Origin: Flavobacterium sp. MC2016-06
GTDB taxonomy: Bacteria; Bacteroidota; Bacteroidia; Flavobacteriales; Flavobacteriaceae
DNA length: 64,000 nucleotides
Direction of reading: 5' to 3'
Assembly (NCBI RefSeq): GCF_009711165.2
Contig: NZ_WMID02000006.1
Coordinates: 62,001-126,000, forward strand
The translations under genes and the position numbers were made by a program. The notes below the pieces were generated by a model. That model was not told where the DNA came from and ran no database searches. It worked only from the letters and a program-made list of their open reading frames with translations. This document shows, piece after piece, positions 46,205 to 54,706 of this stretch (position 1 is its first letter; each line of letters starts with the position of its first letter).

Positions 46205-46819
46205 TTATTTCACTTTAAATGTATAGCTGATACCAATCTGGAACACTTGATTAAGGATAATATCATCATAATAATAATTTCCATTATCATCACGATCAAG
46301 ACCATCATAGCCATAAATGTCAATTAATCCTTGTTTGATTCTCGCTTCAAAAGTTAATCCGTTTGGTAAAGTATAACCAACGCCGCCTACAATTGCTAAA
46401 TCAAAATTGACAGGTCTATAATCAGAATCTCCAAAATTATCATCTGTTTTAAAATCAAATGAAGGTCCAGCCAATACGTGAAATCCACTACCCCTAAAGT
46501 TAAACTTTGCAACAGCTCCAAGTGTTACATAATTTAAATCATAATTTACATTACGATACGAATTATCTACTAGGTTATATTCTCTTCCTTCTGAACCTTG
46601 TTTTGAATAGGTTAATTCCGGTTGTAACGAAAAATATTTATTGAATTTTATGTTTACAAATCCTCCAATATAAAAATCAGATTTGGTACTGCTATAATCC
46701 ACATTTGTTAATGTAGAAAGATTTAAACCGCCTCTAAGTCCCGGACTAACGCTTACTTGCGCTTGTGAAGCAGAGATTCCGATCAATAATACAAATGCAA
46801 TTACGATAGATTTTCTCAT
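46205..46819 (-). CDS. outer-membrane beta-barrel protein (PorT-like), copy 2
   Basis: The 204-residue protein has a signal peptide (cut near SQAQ, residue 21), VSVSPGLRGGLNLSTLTN, a middle KYFSLQPELTYSKQGSEGR strand pair and the final VFQIGISYTFKVK. The length is identical to copy 1 and the strand order is the same, showing tandem duplication with divergence mainly in the loops. Confidence 0.8.
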   Translation of the reverse strand: MRKSIVIAFVLLIGISASQAQVSVSPGLRGGLNLSTLTNVDYSSTKSDFYIGGFVNIKFNKYFSLQPELTYSKQGSEGREYNLVDNSYRNVNYDLNYVTLGAVAKFNFRGSGFHVLAGPSFDFKTDDNFGDSDYRPVNFDLAIVGGVGYTLPNGLTFEARIKQGLIDIYGYDGLDRDDNGNYYYDDIILNQVFQIGISYTFKVK

Positions 46820-46855
46820 TTTTAATTGATTTTAAGTTTATGATTACTTTAAATT

Positions 46856-47491
46856 TTATTCTGATTTAAAATAATTTAGCTCAATTTTTAGCTTAATATT
46901 TTGATGAATTATCTGAATCTTTTCAGCAAAAATATTGTTTTCTGAATTAAAAATAACGGTTATTTTTTCTTTTGTTCGAGAGGCACGAATGATCTTTTCT
47001 AGTTTCTTATTATTCTTAGAAATAAACAGGTAATTATCCCTGTTTCCATCTGCCGATTTGTAAATGTTGAAGGCTTCATTTTCATATTGTTCCTGAATCG
47101 AATATTGTTTTTTCAGAATAAGACGAAAATCTTCTTTCAAAGTATTAATTAATATTTTTCGGTCTAATTCAGATACAATCGAATTGACTTTAAAATCGGT
47201 ATCAGAAATTTCAAAATCCATTAATTTGTTACCAAACTCAGTTGTAAAAACAATTCTGTGTGTAGTGTCATTTATTTTTTTTGCAATGAAAATACCGCTT
47301 ATTTCATTTCCATAAACCGAGATATTTGCTTTATAAACATAATCGGTTTTAGAATCTGAAAAATAAGGCGCTTGATAAGAGGTCTGGTCTAATTTTTTAG
47401 GTGAATAGTTTTTTGTGACCGAGCCGCAAGAAACTAAAACAATCGCCAAGAAGCAATTAATTAGTAAAAACTGAATCGTCGATTTTTGCAT
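46856..47491 (-). CDS. lipoprotein of unknown function in the flexirubin cluster
   Basis: The 211-residue protein has a lipoprotein signal (LAIVLVSC, Cys22) and a beta-rich mature part (YVYKANISVYGNEISGIFIAKK). The fold may be LolB-like, which would suit its place directly after a LolA-like gene; the two overlap by 35 bases. I do not recognise a named family. Confidence 0.72.
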   Translation of the reverse strand: MQKSTIQFLLINCFLAIVLVSCGSVTKNYSPKKLDQTSYQAPYFSDSKTDYVYKANISVYGNEISGIFIAKKINDTTHRIVFTTEFGNKLMDFEISDTDFKVNSIVSELDRKILINTLKEDFRLILKKQYSIQEQYENEAFNIYKSADGNRDNYLFISKNNKKLEKIIRASRTKEKITVIFNSENNIFAEKIQIIHQNIKLKIELNYFKSE

Positions 47492-48089
47492 TGATTACTT
47501 TATTTTTAAGTACAATTCTAGTATAATCTTCAGAAGATTCTAATAGTTTTACTTGTACAACAGTTGCTTCTTCTTTATCAAAAGTAAGTTCGATTTGTTT
47601 GATGTATTTTTTCAGCGTAGCATCTTTTGGGATAAATTTTGCCAAGTTCTGCCCTTTTAATTTAAAATACGAAATCGTAAATTCTTTGTCATCAAACATA
47701 TTCCCGCTCACACTTCCAACTATTAATTTATTGATTCTAGCAAAAATTTTGCTGTTGCCAATATCAACTGCACTTTTCTTTCCTTCATCGTTAATTAGGA
47801 TTTTCCCGTTTTTAAAAACAATACTATAATTGTATGGTTTTTTATATTGCCATTGCAGTAAATTTGGTTCCTTAAAGATCATTTTTCCAGACGTTTCAAT
47901 GTCTTTTGATAAAAAATCTAAATGTTTGTACTGCACAAAATCAGTGCTTAAGGTTTTTATTTTTTTAGATACCACATTTACATCTTGTTTAAAAGAAGCA
48001 ATTTCGGCATCCGTCATTTTTTGTTCCTGAGCAAATGCTGCAGTACAAAAAGTTAATGTTAAAAGGAATAGATATATTTTAGATTTCAT
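47457..48089 (-). CDS. LolA-like outer-membrane lipoprotein carrier
   Basis: The 210-residue protein has a signal peptide (cut near AFAQ, residue 21) and the LolA half-barrel pattern: IKTLSTDFVQYKHLDFLSKDIETSGKMIFKEPNLLQWQY. The typical job is to ferry lipidated proteins across the periplasm. In aryl polyene clusters a LolA-like protein probably carries the pigment lipid. It overlaps both neighbours (11 and 35 bases). Confidence 0.85.
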   Translation of the reverse strand: MKSKIYLFLLTLTFCTAAFAQEQKMTDAEIASFKQDVNVVSKKIKTLSTDFVQYKHLDFLSKDIETSGKMIFKEPNLLQWQYKKPYNYSIVFKNGKILINDEGKKSAVDIGNSKIFARINKLIVGSVSGNMFDDKEFTISYFKLKGQNLAKFIPKDATLKKYIKQIELTFDKEEATVVQVKLLESSEDYTRIVLKNKVINAKIDDSVFTN

Positions 48090-48855
48090 AAGCTTTAAGA
48101 TTCAAAAGTTCTTCAGTCGAAATTACAGTGTAATCGTTTTGTTGTAAAAATTGCAAAAATTGTTCCAACACCAAAACAGAGTGTGGCGCAGTATCATGCA
48201 AAAGTACAATTCCGCCGGGAGAAACACGTCTAATAATTCGATTGAAAATTAATTCTTGATTTTTTGTACCGCCATCAAGCGAGCGAATATTCCAGCCAAT
48301 AACTTTATGCCCCGTTATTTTTAAAGCTCTTTTGATCGATGGCGTTGTTACACCGTATGGAGGACGAAAGAAATTGATTTTTTTGGAAGTATATTTTTCT
48401 AACAGTAAATCTGTTTTCTGAAGCTCTTTGATGATTTTTGAAGCATTATAAAAATCAAAAAATTTAGAATGACTGTACGAATGATTTCCGACTAAATGTC
48501 CTTCGGCGATAATTTGTTTTACAATTTCAGGATGCGATTCGATGTTTTTCCCAATACAGAAAAAAGTAGCTTTTACGTTATATTTTTTTAAAAGTGATAA
48601 AACGTCCAGTGTATAAGAACTCGGTCCATCATCAAAAGTAATTGCGATTTTTTTTTCGGTTTCTAATGGATTATTACAGAATGCTTTTACATGATAATTA
48701 GAAGAAATTCGCGCTGAGCCAAAAGCATTTATATTTAACCAAATAAAAACGATAATGATAAAACACCAAATATTAATTGCAATATAAAGTTTCAAAAGAA
48801 GCAGTAAAAGCAATAGAAAAATAAATAATAATGATATTTTTTTATGCGTTATCAT
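48079..48855 (-). CDS. polysaccharide deacetylase (NodB/CE4)
   Basis: The 258-residue protein has two N-terminal membrane helices (about 7-42) and a NodB domain with TFDDGP (73-78, catalytic Asp and metal Asp), HSYSH (125-129, metal His pair) and RPPYG (164-168). All key residues are present. It removes acetyl groups from an acylated sugar at the outer face of the inner membrane. The start overlaps the upstream stop (ATGA type). Confidence 0.9.
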   Translation of the reverse strand: MITHKKISLLFIFLLLLLLLLKLYIAINIWCFIIIVFIWLNINAFGSARISSNYHVKAFCNNPLETEKKIAITFDDGPSSYTLDVLSLLKKYNVKATFFCIGKNIESHPEIVKQIIAEGHLVGNHSYSHSKFFDFYNASKIIKELQKTDLLLEKYTSKKINFFRPPYGVTTPSIKRALKITGHKVIGWNIRSLDGGTKNQELIFNRIIRRVSPGGIVLLHDTAPHSVLVLEQFLQFLQQNDYTVISTEELLNLKAYEI

Positions 48856-49913
48856 TTTGAAAGTAACGTAAAACTATGGTTTTTTCCACTTAATTGGTTG
48901 TACAATAAAATGGTATTATAAACAGGTTTCACAACCGAATTTACTTTTATAATTTCTGGAACCTCTTGTGTTTTTATAATTTTTGATGCCATCCAAAGCG
49001 CAAATGCAGAAGCTGTATCGTACTCACCGCTCAAATGTTTGTAATACAATTGAGTTGTAGCAGCAAAAACATTTTCGGTCAGATTTTTATAATAAGAATT
49101 AAATTTTGCATCTCCATTAAAACCCAAAACAACAGCATCAATATCTGAAATTTGTAAATTATTAGCTTTTAAAAAAGCAGTTATTTCAGTTTCAATTTCG
49201 TTTTCTTCCAGAGTGTTTTTAATTTCAACATCAAGAAGTTCGGCATAAGTAGTATCTTTCTTTTCGTTTTCTAAAACAAAAAAGCTAGCACCTTCACCAT
49301 GAACAGATCCATTTGAAGCTGGATTTAAAAAATTATAAGGCTGATCGATTTCTTTTTTTACACGTCCGGCAAGTTTAAAAAGCGACATTGTATAATCACC
49401 ATTTTCATCTACACCGCCCACTAAAATAGAATTTGCCTCGTTTTCTTCCAGCTGCATTTTAGCATCCAAAAGAGCAGATTCAAAAGAAACTACACCATTT
49501 ACATACGTAAAATTATAACCTTTGCATTGCATTGTTAAAGCAATTTGAGCACCAACGGTATTATGTGTCGATTGAATAAAAGAAGTCGGTGTTAAAAATT
49601 CTTCATTATTGTCTAGAATGTTTTTCAGGAATTTCTCAGAATCTTCAATGCATCCTAAACCAGTTCCAGTAATAATTGCGTCAACATTTTCAGCATTTGC
49701 ATCTTTCATCGCTAGAGCCGAAGCTACAATTCCGTTTTTAACTCCTTTTGCCATTCTTCTGCTTGCAGCAGGAGAAATATAATCTTTGTAAACAGGCGTT
49801 ACTACAGAAAGTACAGTTTCGGTATTATTTTCTAAGGCTTCTTCTAAAAAAACGGTATCAAATGTTTTTTGAGTCGAAATACAGCCTACTCCATTTATAT
49901 ATGTTTTTTTCAT
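48852..49913 (-). CDS. ketosynthase-like protein without active-site cysteine (chain-length-factor type)
   Basis: From the ATG at 49913 the protein has 353 residues with a thiolase fold (MKKTYINGVGCISTQ). The nucleophile elbow reads NFTYVNGVVSFESAL, so no Cys is present, and the HGT motif is also missing; only a KHLSGEYDTASA remnant of the last His motif remains. This is what is expected for a chain-length factor that pairs with an active ketosynthase. The start shares one base with the stop of the upstream active ketosynthase gene (TAATG), suggesting equal amounts of both. Confidence 0.82.
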   Translation of the reverse strand: MKKTYINGVGCISTQKTFDTVFLEEALENNTETVLSVVTPVYKDYISPAASRRMAKGVKNGIVASALAMKDANAENVDAIITGTGLGCIEDSEKFLKNILDNNEEFLTPTSFIQSTHNTVGAQIALTMQCKGYNFTYVNGVVSFESALLDAKMQLEENEANSILVGGVDENGDYTMSLFKLAGRVKKEIDQPYNFLNPASNGSVHGEGASFFVLENEKKDTTYAELLDVEIKNTLEENEIETEITAFLKANNLQISDIDAVVLGFNGDAKFNSYYKNLTENVFAATTQLYYKHLSGEYDTASAFALWMASKIIKTQEVPEIIKVNSVVKPVYNTILLYNQLSGKNHSFTLLSK

Positions 49914-51109
49914 TAGCTTTTTGAAAATATAAGGGTTGAACAATTTCCACCAAAACCAAAAGAATTAGAGAGAACGTGTTCGATATTTTTATTTTTTAAG
50001 GTAGTATGCGGTTTCAAATCAAATTCTTCCATTGGTGTTTCAAAATTTAAATTTGGATAAACCACATTATTCTGAATTGCCAAAACACTGTAGACAGCTT
50101 CAATTGCCGCTGCGGCTGCTAAAGTATGTCCTGTAAAAGGTTTTGTTGAGCTAAAATCGGGAACTGTTTCGTTTTCATAAATTCGAAGCAAAGCTCTTCC
50201 TTCAGACAAATCGTTGTTTGGCGTTGCCGTTCCGTGTACGTTGATGTAATCTATTTCAGAAGGTTTTAAACCCGAAACTTCAAACGCTTTTTTCATTGCT
50301 AAATAAGCGCCGTCCCCATTTTCTGAAGAAGCCGTTTGGTGAAAAGCATCATTAGCATTTCCGTAACCAGAAACTCTAGCCAGAACTTTTTTGTTTTGTT
50401 TTGCTACAATTTCATCTGATTCTAAAACTAAATACGCTGCAGCTTCGCCTAAATTTAATCCTTTACGATTGTTGTCAAAAGGTTTATTGTAATCGTCAGA
50501 TAAAATCATTAAAGTTTTAAATCCGTTGATAGTGAATTTTGCCAAAGCATCGGCTCCGCCTACAATAACGCGATCTAGTTTGCCGCTTTTTATTAAACGT
50601 GCACCCAGCATAATCGAGTTTGCTGCCGAAGAGCAAGCCGTACTTATTGTCGTTACCATTCCTTTTAAACCTAACTCTTCTGCAATTTTATCGGCAACGT
50701 CACCGCCGTCATGACAGCTGATGTATTTTACCAGTTCAGGTTTTTCAAAATATTCGTAATAATACTTTTCGGTCATGTCCATGCCGCCAACGCTTGTAGC
50801 CGAAATAAGTCCGGTTCTAAATTCGTTTATCGAAGTAATTCCAGCATTTTCAACCGCTTGTTTGGCTGCAAAAGTGCCAATCATAGCTGTTCTCGAAAAG
50901 TTATTATCAGCAGGTAGATTCAATTCGTCAATCAAATCTAGATTGGTTTTCTTGATTTCTCCTACCTTATTAACGTCAGCGTGAATGGTGGTAATATTCT
51001 CGACGCGAGTAATGGCAAGCTTTTCATTTAATAATGAATTGAAATTTTCCTCGACTGAATTTCCAATCGAAGAGATAATTCCCATTCCTGTTATTGCGAC
51101 ACCTTTCAT
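49913..51109 (-). CDS. beta-ketoacyl-ACP synthase (FabF type)
   Basis: The 398-residue protein has the complete Cys-His-His triad: Cys159 in STACSSAANS, His292 in VHGTATPNND and His328 in FTGHTLAAAAA. It condenses malonyl-ACP with the growing chain. It is coupled by TAATG to the Cys-less partner at 48852, so the two probably form a ketosynthase/chain-length factor pair for polyene extension. Confidence 0.92.
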   Translation of the reverse strand: MKGVAITGMGIISSIGNSVEENFNSLLNEKLAITRVENITTIHADVNKVGEIKKTNLDLIDELNLPADNNFSRTAMIGTFAAKQAVENAGITSINEFRTGLISATSVGGMDMTEKYYYEYFEKPELVKYISCHDGGDVADKIAEELGLKGMVTTISTACSSAANSIMLGARLIKSGKLDRVIVGGADALAKFTINGFKTLMILSDDYNKPFDNNRKGLNLGEAAAYLVLESDEIVAKQNKKVLARVSGYGNANDAFHQTASSENGDGAYLAMKKAFEVSGLKPSEIDYINVHGTATPNNDLSEGRALLRIYENETVPDFSSTKPFTGHTLAAAAAIEAVYSVLAIQNNVVYPNLNFETPMEEFDLKPHTTLKNKNIEHVLSNSFGFGGNCSTLIFSKS

Positions 51110-51154
51110 CTAATTTTAGATTTTGGATTTATGATTTTAGATTAAAGCTTTGTC

Positions 51155-51187
51155 AACTTTGTCAAAGTTCAAAACTTTGACAAAGTT
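51155..51187. repeat. 15-bp inverted repeat, CTTTGTCAAAGTT dyad
   Basis: Arms at 51155-51169 and 51173-51187 (AACTTTGTCAAAGTT) close on a 3-base loop between the ACP stop and the ketosynthase start. The same dyad forms the palindrome at 33781-33814. Confidence 0.8.
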
Positions 51188-51202
51188 TAATGTTTACGAA
51201 AA

Positions 51203-51460
51203 CTACTTCGTTCTGTTTGCTTGAATGTAAGCTGCCATTGTTTCGATAGATTGAAAAATAGTTTTCCCTTCTTTTGGGTCAACTAATTTAATACCGTAAT
51301 CTTTATCTAAAATCACAATTAATTCTAGAGCATCAATCGAGTCTAAACCTAAACCGTCTCCAAATAAAGCATCAGTATCTGCAATATCTTCAACTGCGAT
51401 ATCTTCAAGGTTTAATGTCGTAATGATTTTGTTTTTTAATTCTGCTTTTAATGCTTCCAT
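51203..51460 (-). CDS. acyl carrier protein
   Basis: The 85-residue protein has the carrier fold with the phosphopantetheine site Ser41 in GLGLDSIDALEL. It is distinct from housekeeping AcpP (usual word DSLDTVEL). It should hold the polyene chain for the neighbouring ketosynthases. It follows the KS-like fragment gene by two bases. Confidence 0.93.
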   Translation of the reverse strand: MEALKAELKNKIITTLNLEDIAVEDIADTDALFGDGLGLDSIDALELIVILDKDYGIKLVDPKEGKTIFQSIETMAAYIQANRTK

Positions 51461-51462
51461 GG

Positions 51463-52080
51463 TTATTTATTGTATAATGTATTGATCGTTTCGTTTGTAT
51501 ATTTCGTGCTTTCCTGTGTACTTATTGTACAAAGAAAAGCTTTGTAATTGTCATTAAAAAATTCAACCCAGCCGCAAAGAACCAAATCGGCTTTGCTGGA
51601 ATTTAGAAGAATATTAGAATAATTCGACATAAATTCAGGGTTAAAGGCATCAAATATAAAGAAAGAATTTTCACTTTTCAGCTGATGACGAATACTTATT
51701 TCGCCCAAACAAATATTTGGAAGCGTGTAAACAAAAACAGCAGGACTCGGAAAATAGTTTTCTTTGTCTGAAATTGATTCTTGATACTTAACATCGGTAT
51801 CTAAACTTGAAGATTTATTGGCCAAAACTAAGGCAATGTTATTTTCTTGTTCTGATGAAATTATCGGACTTAAAAGTAATTCAGATCCTAAAAAAGCCAA
51901 TTTACTCAAAGCATCCATTTTAAAAAATTTCGGATATTGAATGTCAAAATTACGATAAGCCTGCTTGGAGAAATCTCCAAAATTGGTTGGTTCTATTTTA
52001 AAAACAGAAGTTCCGTTGAGAACAATTTCGTTATTTTCAATGGTGATGTAATCGTGTATGTAGGTTTTGTTTGGAGTCAT
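51463..52080 (-). CDS. short ketosynthase-like protein (half-size, non-catalytic)
   Basis: The 205-residue protein resembles the N-terminal half of a thiolase-fold protein. LSKLAFLGSELLLSPIIS, NIALVLANKSSSLDTDVKYQESI and the PAVFVYTLPNICLGEISIRH segment match ketosynthase core elements, but there is no Cys nucleophile or second half. It may bind ACP or a ketosynthase as an accessory subunit. It precedes the ACP gene closely. Confidence 0.65.
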   Translation of the reverse strand: MTPNKTYIHDYITIENNEIVLNGTSVFKIEPTNFGDFSKQAYRNFDIQYPKFFKMDALSKLAFLGSELLLSPIISSEQENNIALVLANKSSSLDTDVKYQESISDKENYFPSPAVFVYTLPNICLGEISIRHQLKSENSFFIFDAFNPEFMSNYSNILLNSSKADLVLCGWVEFFNDNYKAFLCTISTQESTKYTNETINTLYNK

Positions 52081-52119
52081 TTTTGTTGTTTAACGATAAA
52101 CAGTATTTCTATTTTAGAA

Positions 52120-52566
52120 TTATTGCTCTTTATCTGTTAGGACAAAATTTAATTCGTTTCTTATATCATTTAATTTTTTTGCAGCGTCATATATTTCTTG
52201 ATCTGCATTTTCATTTTTAGTCAACGATTCAGATGTATTTTCATTATGTAATATTAAAAATCGATAAACAACATCATCAGTACTTTTACTTTGATATGAA
52301 TTTAAATATTCTGGCTTATCAATTCCATTTATAATTCTTGAAAGCTCATTTCCTGATACTGTGTTTATAGAAGCAAGATAGTTTTTATTGGATTTAATAT
52401 CACTCAAATACAAAGTATCTTTTCCTAAATACCTAAGGCTGTAATTAATTTTAGCATCTTGATAAGTAAAAATGAAAGTTGGTGTTTTGATTTTCTCCAC
52501 TTTTTTTTTACATCCAAAAATGGAAAATAAAACAATAAATGATAATATGAATTTTAAAGTCTTCAT
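52120..52566 (-). CDS. small lipoprotein coupled to the RhuM gene
   Basis: The 148-residue protein has a lipoprotein signal (FSIFGC, Cys19) and a beta-rich mature part (TFIFTYQDAKINYSLRYLGKDTLYLSD). I do not recognise it. Its ATG shares one base with the RhuM stop (TAATG), so translation is coupled. The pair sits inside the flexirubin run but neither gene has an obvious pigment role. Confidence 0.7.
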   Translation of the reverse strand: MKTLKFILSFIVLFSIFGCKKKVEKIKTPTFIFTYQDAKINYSLRYLGKDTLYLSDIKSNKNYLASINTVSGNELSRIINGIDKPEYLNSYQSKSTDDVVYRFLILHNENTSESLTKNENADQEIYDAAKKLNDIRNELNFVLTDKEQ

Positions 52567-53567
52567 TATTTCTTTCCGATTTGTTTTATCTCTTTGTCGA
52601 AATCTGAAATGATTTTTTGAGTTTTATTAAAGTCATCATATTCTTTGATGGCTTTTTTATCAGCCTGAATTTTTGATATTTTGCCTTTTCCATCTAAGAT
52701 TTTATACTCGTTAAAAGAAAGAAATTTATTGACGCTTGTTGCCAGTTGGTCCATTGTAAAGGTGTTTTTACGCTCTATCAATCCTTCTATATAATCAAAG
52801 TAACCTGTAATAGTTCTTTCTAATTGAGTTATTTCTTTTTCTTGTAAATAGTTTTTAGCAACAATTACATCAGATCTTATAATTCTTCCATCCGGAGCAT
52901 TCTTCCAAGAAGTTAAACCCATATTGTTTTTATCTTTATCTGCATTTTTGTGAATGATTTCTGCAGCAGTGTTTCCAGTTATTGCGAAGTGAAATTTATT
53001 TTGAACCAAAGCATAGAAATCCTTTGTTATCTCCGAATTTTTATCATAGTCAATACTACATTCAGCAAAAATATCACTTACTTGTTGATAGATTCTGCGT
53101 TCACTTGCTCGAATAGAACGGACTCTACGTAATAATTCTTTAAAATAATCTTTACCGAAAAGAGTTTGCCCTTGTTTTAGACGTTCATCATCTAATACAA
53201 AACCTTTAATAATAAATTCTTTTAAGGTTTGGGTTGCCCAAATTCTAAATTGTGTAGCTTTCGCTGAATTTACACGATAACCAACTGAAATTATTACATC
53301 AAGATTATAATATTCTAATTCTCTATTAACTAATCTTTCGCCTTCTTTTTGAACTGTTCGGAAATTCCGAACAGTTGCTTCTTTTTGTAATTCGTTAGAT
53401 TCAAATGTATTTGTAATATGCTCACTAATTGTTGATTTTACTACGCCAAATAATTCACTCATTGCTTTTTGTGTAAGCCAAACGGTTTCATCTTGTACAA
53501 AGACATCAACCCTAACTTTTCCATTTGGATTATCGTAAATAAGAAATTTTGTTTCGTTATTTTCCAT
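52566..53567 (-). CDS. RhuM-family protein
   Basis: The 333-residue protein matches the RhuM virulence-protein family from near its start (DETVWLTQKAMSELFGVVKSTISEHI, a helix-turn-helix-like segment), through YYNLDVIISVGYRVNSAKATQFRIWAT, to the C-terminal KNAPDGRIIRSDVIVAKNYL and YIEGLIERKN. The family is found on islands and near restriction or toxin-type genes; its biochemistry is unknown. Here it lies three bases after a ketosynthase gene in the same direction, with no flanking repeats or integrase, so it probably rides on the operon's transcription. Confidence 0.9.
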   Translation of the reverse strand: MENNETKFLIYDNPNGKVRVDVFVQDETVWLTQKAMSELFGVVKSTISEHITNTFESNELQKEATVRNFRTVQKEGERLVNRELEYYNLDVIISVGYRVNSAKATQFRIWATQTLKEFIIKGFVLDDERLKQGQTLFGKDYFKELLRRVRSIRASERRIYQQVSDIFAECSIDYDKNSEITKDFYALVQNKFHFAITGNTAAEIIHKNADKDKNNMGLTSWKNAPDGRIIRSDVIVAKNYLQEKEITQLERTITGYFDYIEGLIERKNTFTMDQLATSVNKFLSFNEYKILDGKGKISKIQADKKAIKEYDDFNKTQKIISDFDKEIKQIGKK

Positions 53568-53569
53568 TT

Positions 53570-54706
53570 TTATTTAATTTTCTCAAAAATCACAGCCGTA
53601 TTACAACCGCCAAAACCAGAAGCTGTTTTTAAAAAGTAATCAATATTTCTCATTTCATTTTTAGCAATAATATTGATTGATTCGCTTACGCCGATTTCAT
53701 CAAAACCTTTCGATTCAAAAAGCATATTTTGATTTGCAGATTCAATGGCAATTACGGTTTCTAATAATCCAGAAGCGCCCAAAGTATGTCCGTAAAACCC
53801 TTTTAAACTATTTATAGGAACATTTTGCAAACCTAAACGATTTATGGCAATTGCTTCCATTTCATCATTAAATGGAGTTGCCGTTCCGTGTGCCGAAATA
53901 TAATCGATTTTATCTGAATTTATCTGTGCTTCTTTTATGGCATTCTGAATACTTCTAAACAAACCTTCGCCTGTTCTTGAAGGTCCAGAAATATGATTGG
54001 CATCGTTTATAGAACTGTCTCCTATTACTTTTATTTTAGCGTTTTTGGCTTCTGCCGAAACTAAAACGGCAGCAGTCGCTTCGCCCAAACTTACACCAGT
54101 TCTGTTTAAAGAATAGGGTTTACAAGGCAGATCGCTCATCGCTTGAAAAGCATTAAAACCAGATAAAACAAACTCCGAAACTTCGTCGCCCGCAATCACA
54201 AAAACATGGTCGTAAAGCTCTGATTGAATTAATCTTTTAGCAACAGAAATAGCTAAAATTCCAGAAACACAAGCATTAGAAACCACAATTGGCTGTATTT
54301 TAAATCCGAAGAAATCGGCAACGTTTTTTGCTAAAACATCTAAATGTGCATTCTGAAAACTTGTTTCAGAATTGTCTTGTAATGCCGTAATATTTCCTTT
54401 TGTGGTAGAAAGTATAAAACCAGTTTTTGAGCTTAATTGAACTCCCGAATTTTTGATAATCGGTTCTAAAGCCAAAATCATCATTTTCTCTAAACGAGAA
54501 TATTTTTTATCAGCGCTGATTTTTTCAAATTCGCTGTTTAATTTTTCATTATTTAAGATTGAAGCATAAAACGGCATTGGCATCAAAGATGAATCTTCGT
54601 GTTTTTGAATTCCGGTTTTACCATTTACAATTGCATCAATATTAGATTCGACATCAAATCCTAATGGCGTAATACAATTGGTTGCTGTGATATATACTTC
54701 TTTCAT
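53570..54706 (-). CDS. beta-ketoacyl-ACP synthase, second active copy
   Basis: The 378-residue protein has Cys146 in SNACVSGILA, His273 in AHGTATPFND and His307 in YGHTLGASGLLE: a full catalytic triad. It differs clearly from the FabF-type protein at 49913 and may act at another chain length or on the aromatic starter. Downstream is the RhuM gene; upstream is a 607-base repeat array that separates it from the thioesterase gene. Confidence 0.9.
   Translation of the reverse strand: MKEVYITATNCITPLGFDVESNIDAIVNGKTGIQKHEDSSLMPMPFYASILNNEKLNSEFEKISADKKYSRLEKMMILALEPIIKNSGVQLSSKTGFILSTTKGNITALQDNSETSFQNAHLDVLAKNVADFFGFKIQPIVVSNACVSGILAISVAKRLIQSELYDHVFVIAGDEVSEFVLSGFNAFQAMSDLPCKPYSLNRTGVSLGEATAAVLVSAEAKNAKIKVIGDSSINDANHISGPSRTGEGLFRSIQNAIKEAQINSDKIDYISAHGTATPFNDEMEAIAINRLGLQNVPINSLKGFYGHTLGASGLLETVIAIESANQNMLFESKGFDEIGVSESINIIAKNEMRNIDYFLKTASGFGGCNTAVIFEKIK

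Noticed and set aside
52120..53567. Complete toxin-antitoxin or pathogenicity island
   Set aside because: The RhuM gene has only a lipoprotein as partner, and no antitoxin-like, integrase or restriction gene or flanking repeat is visible.
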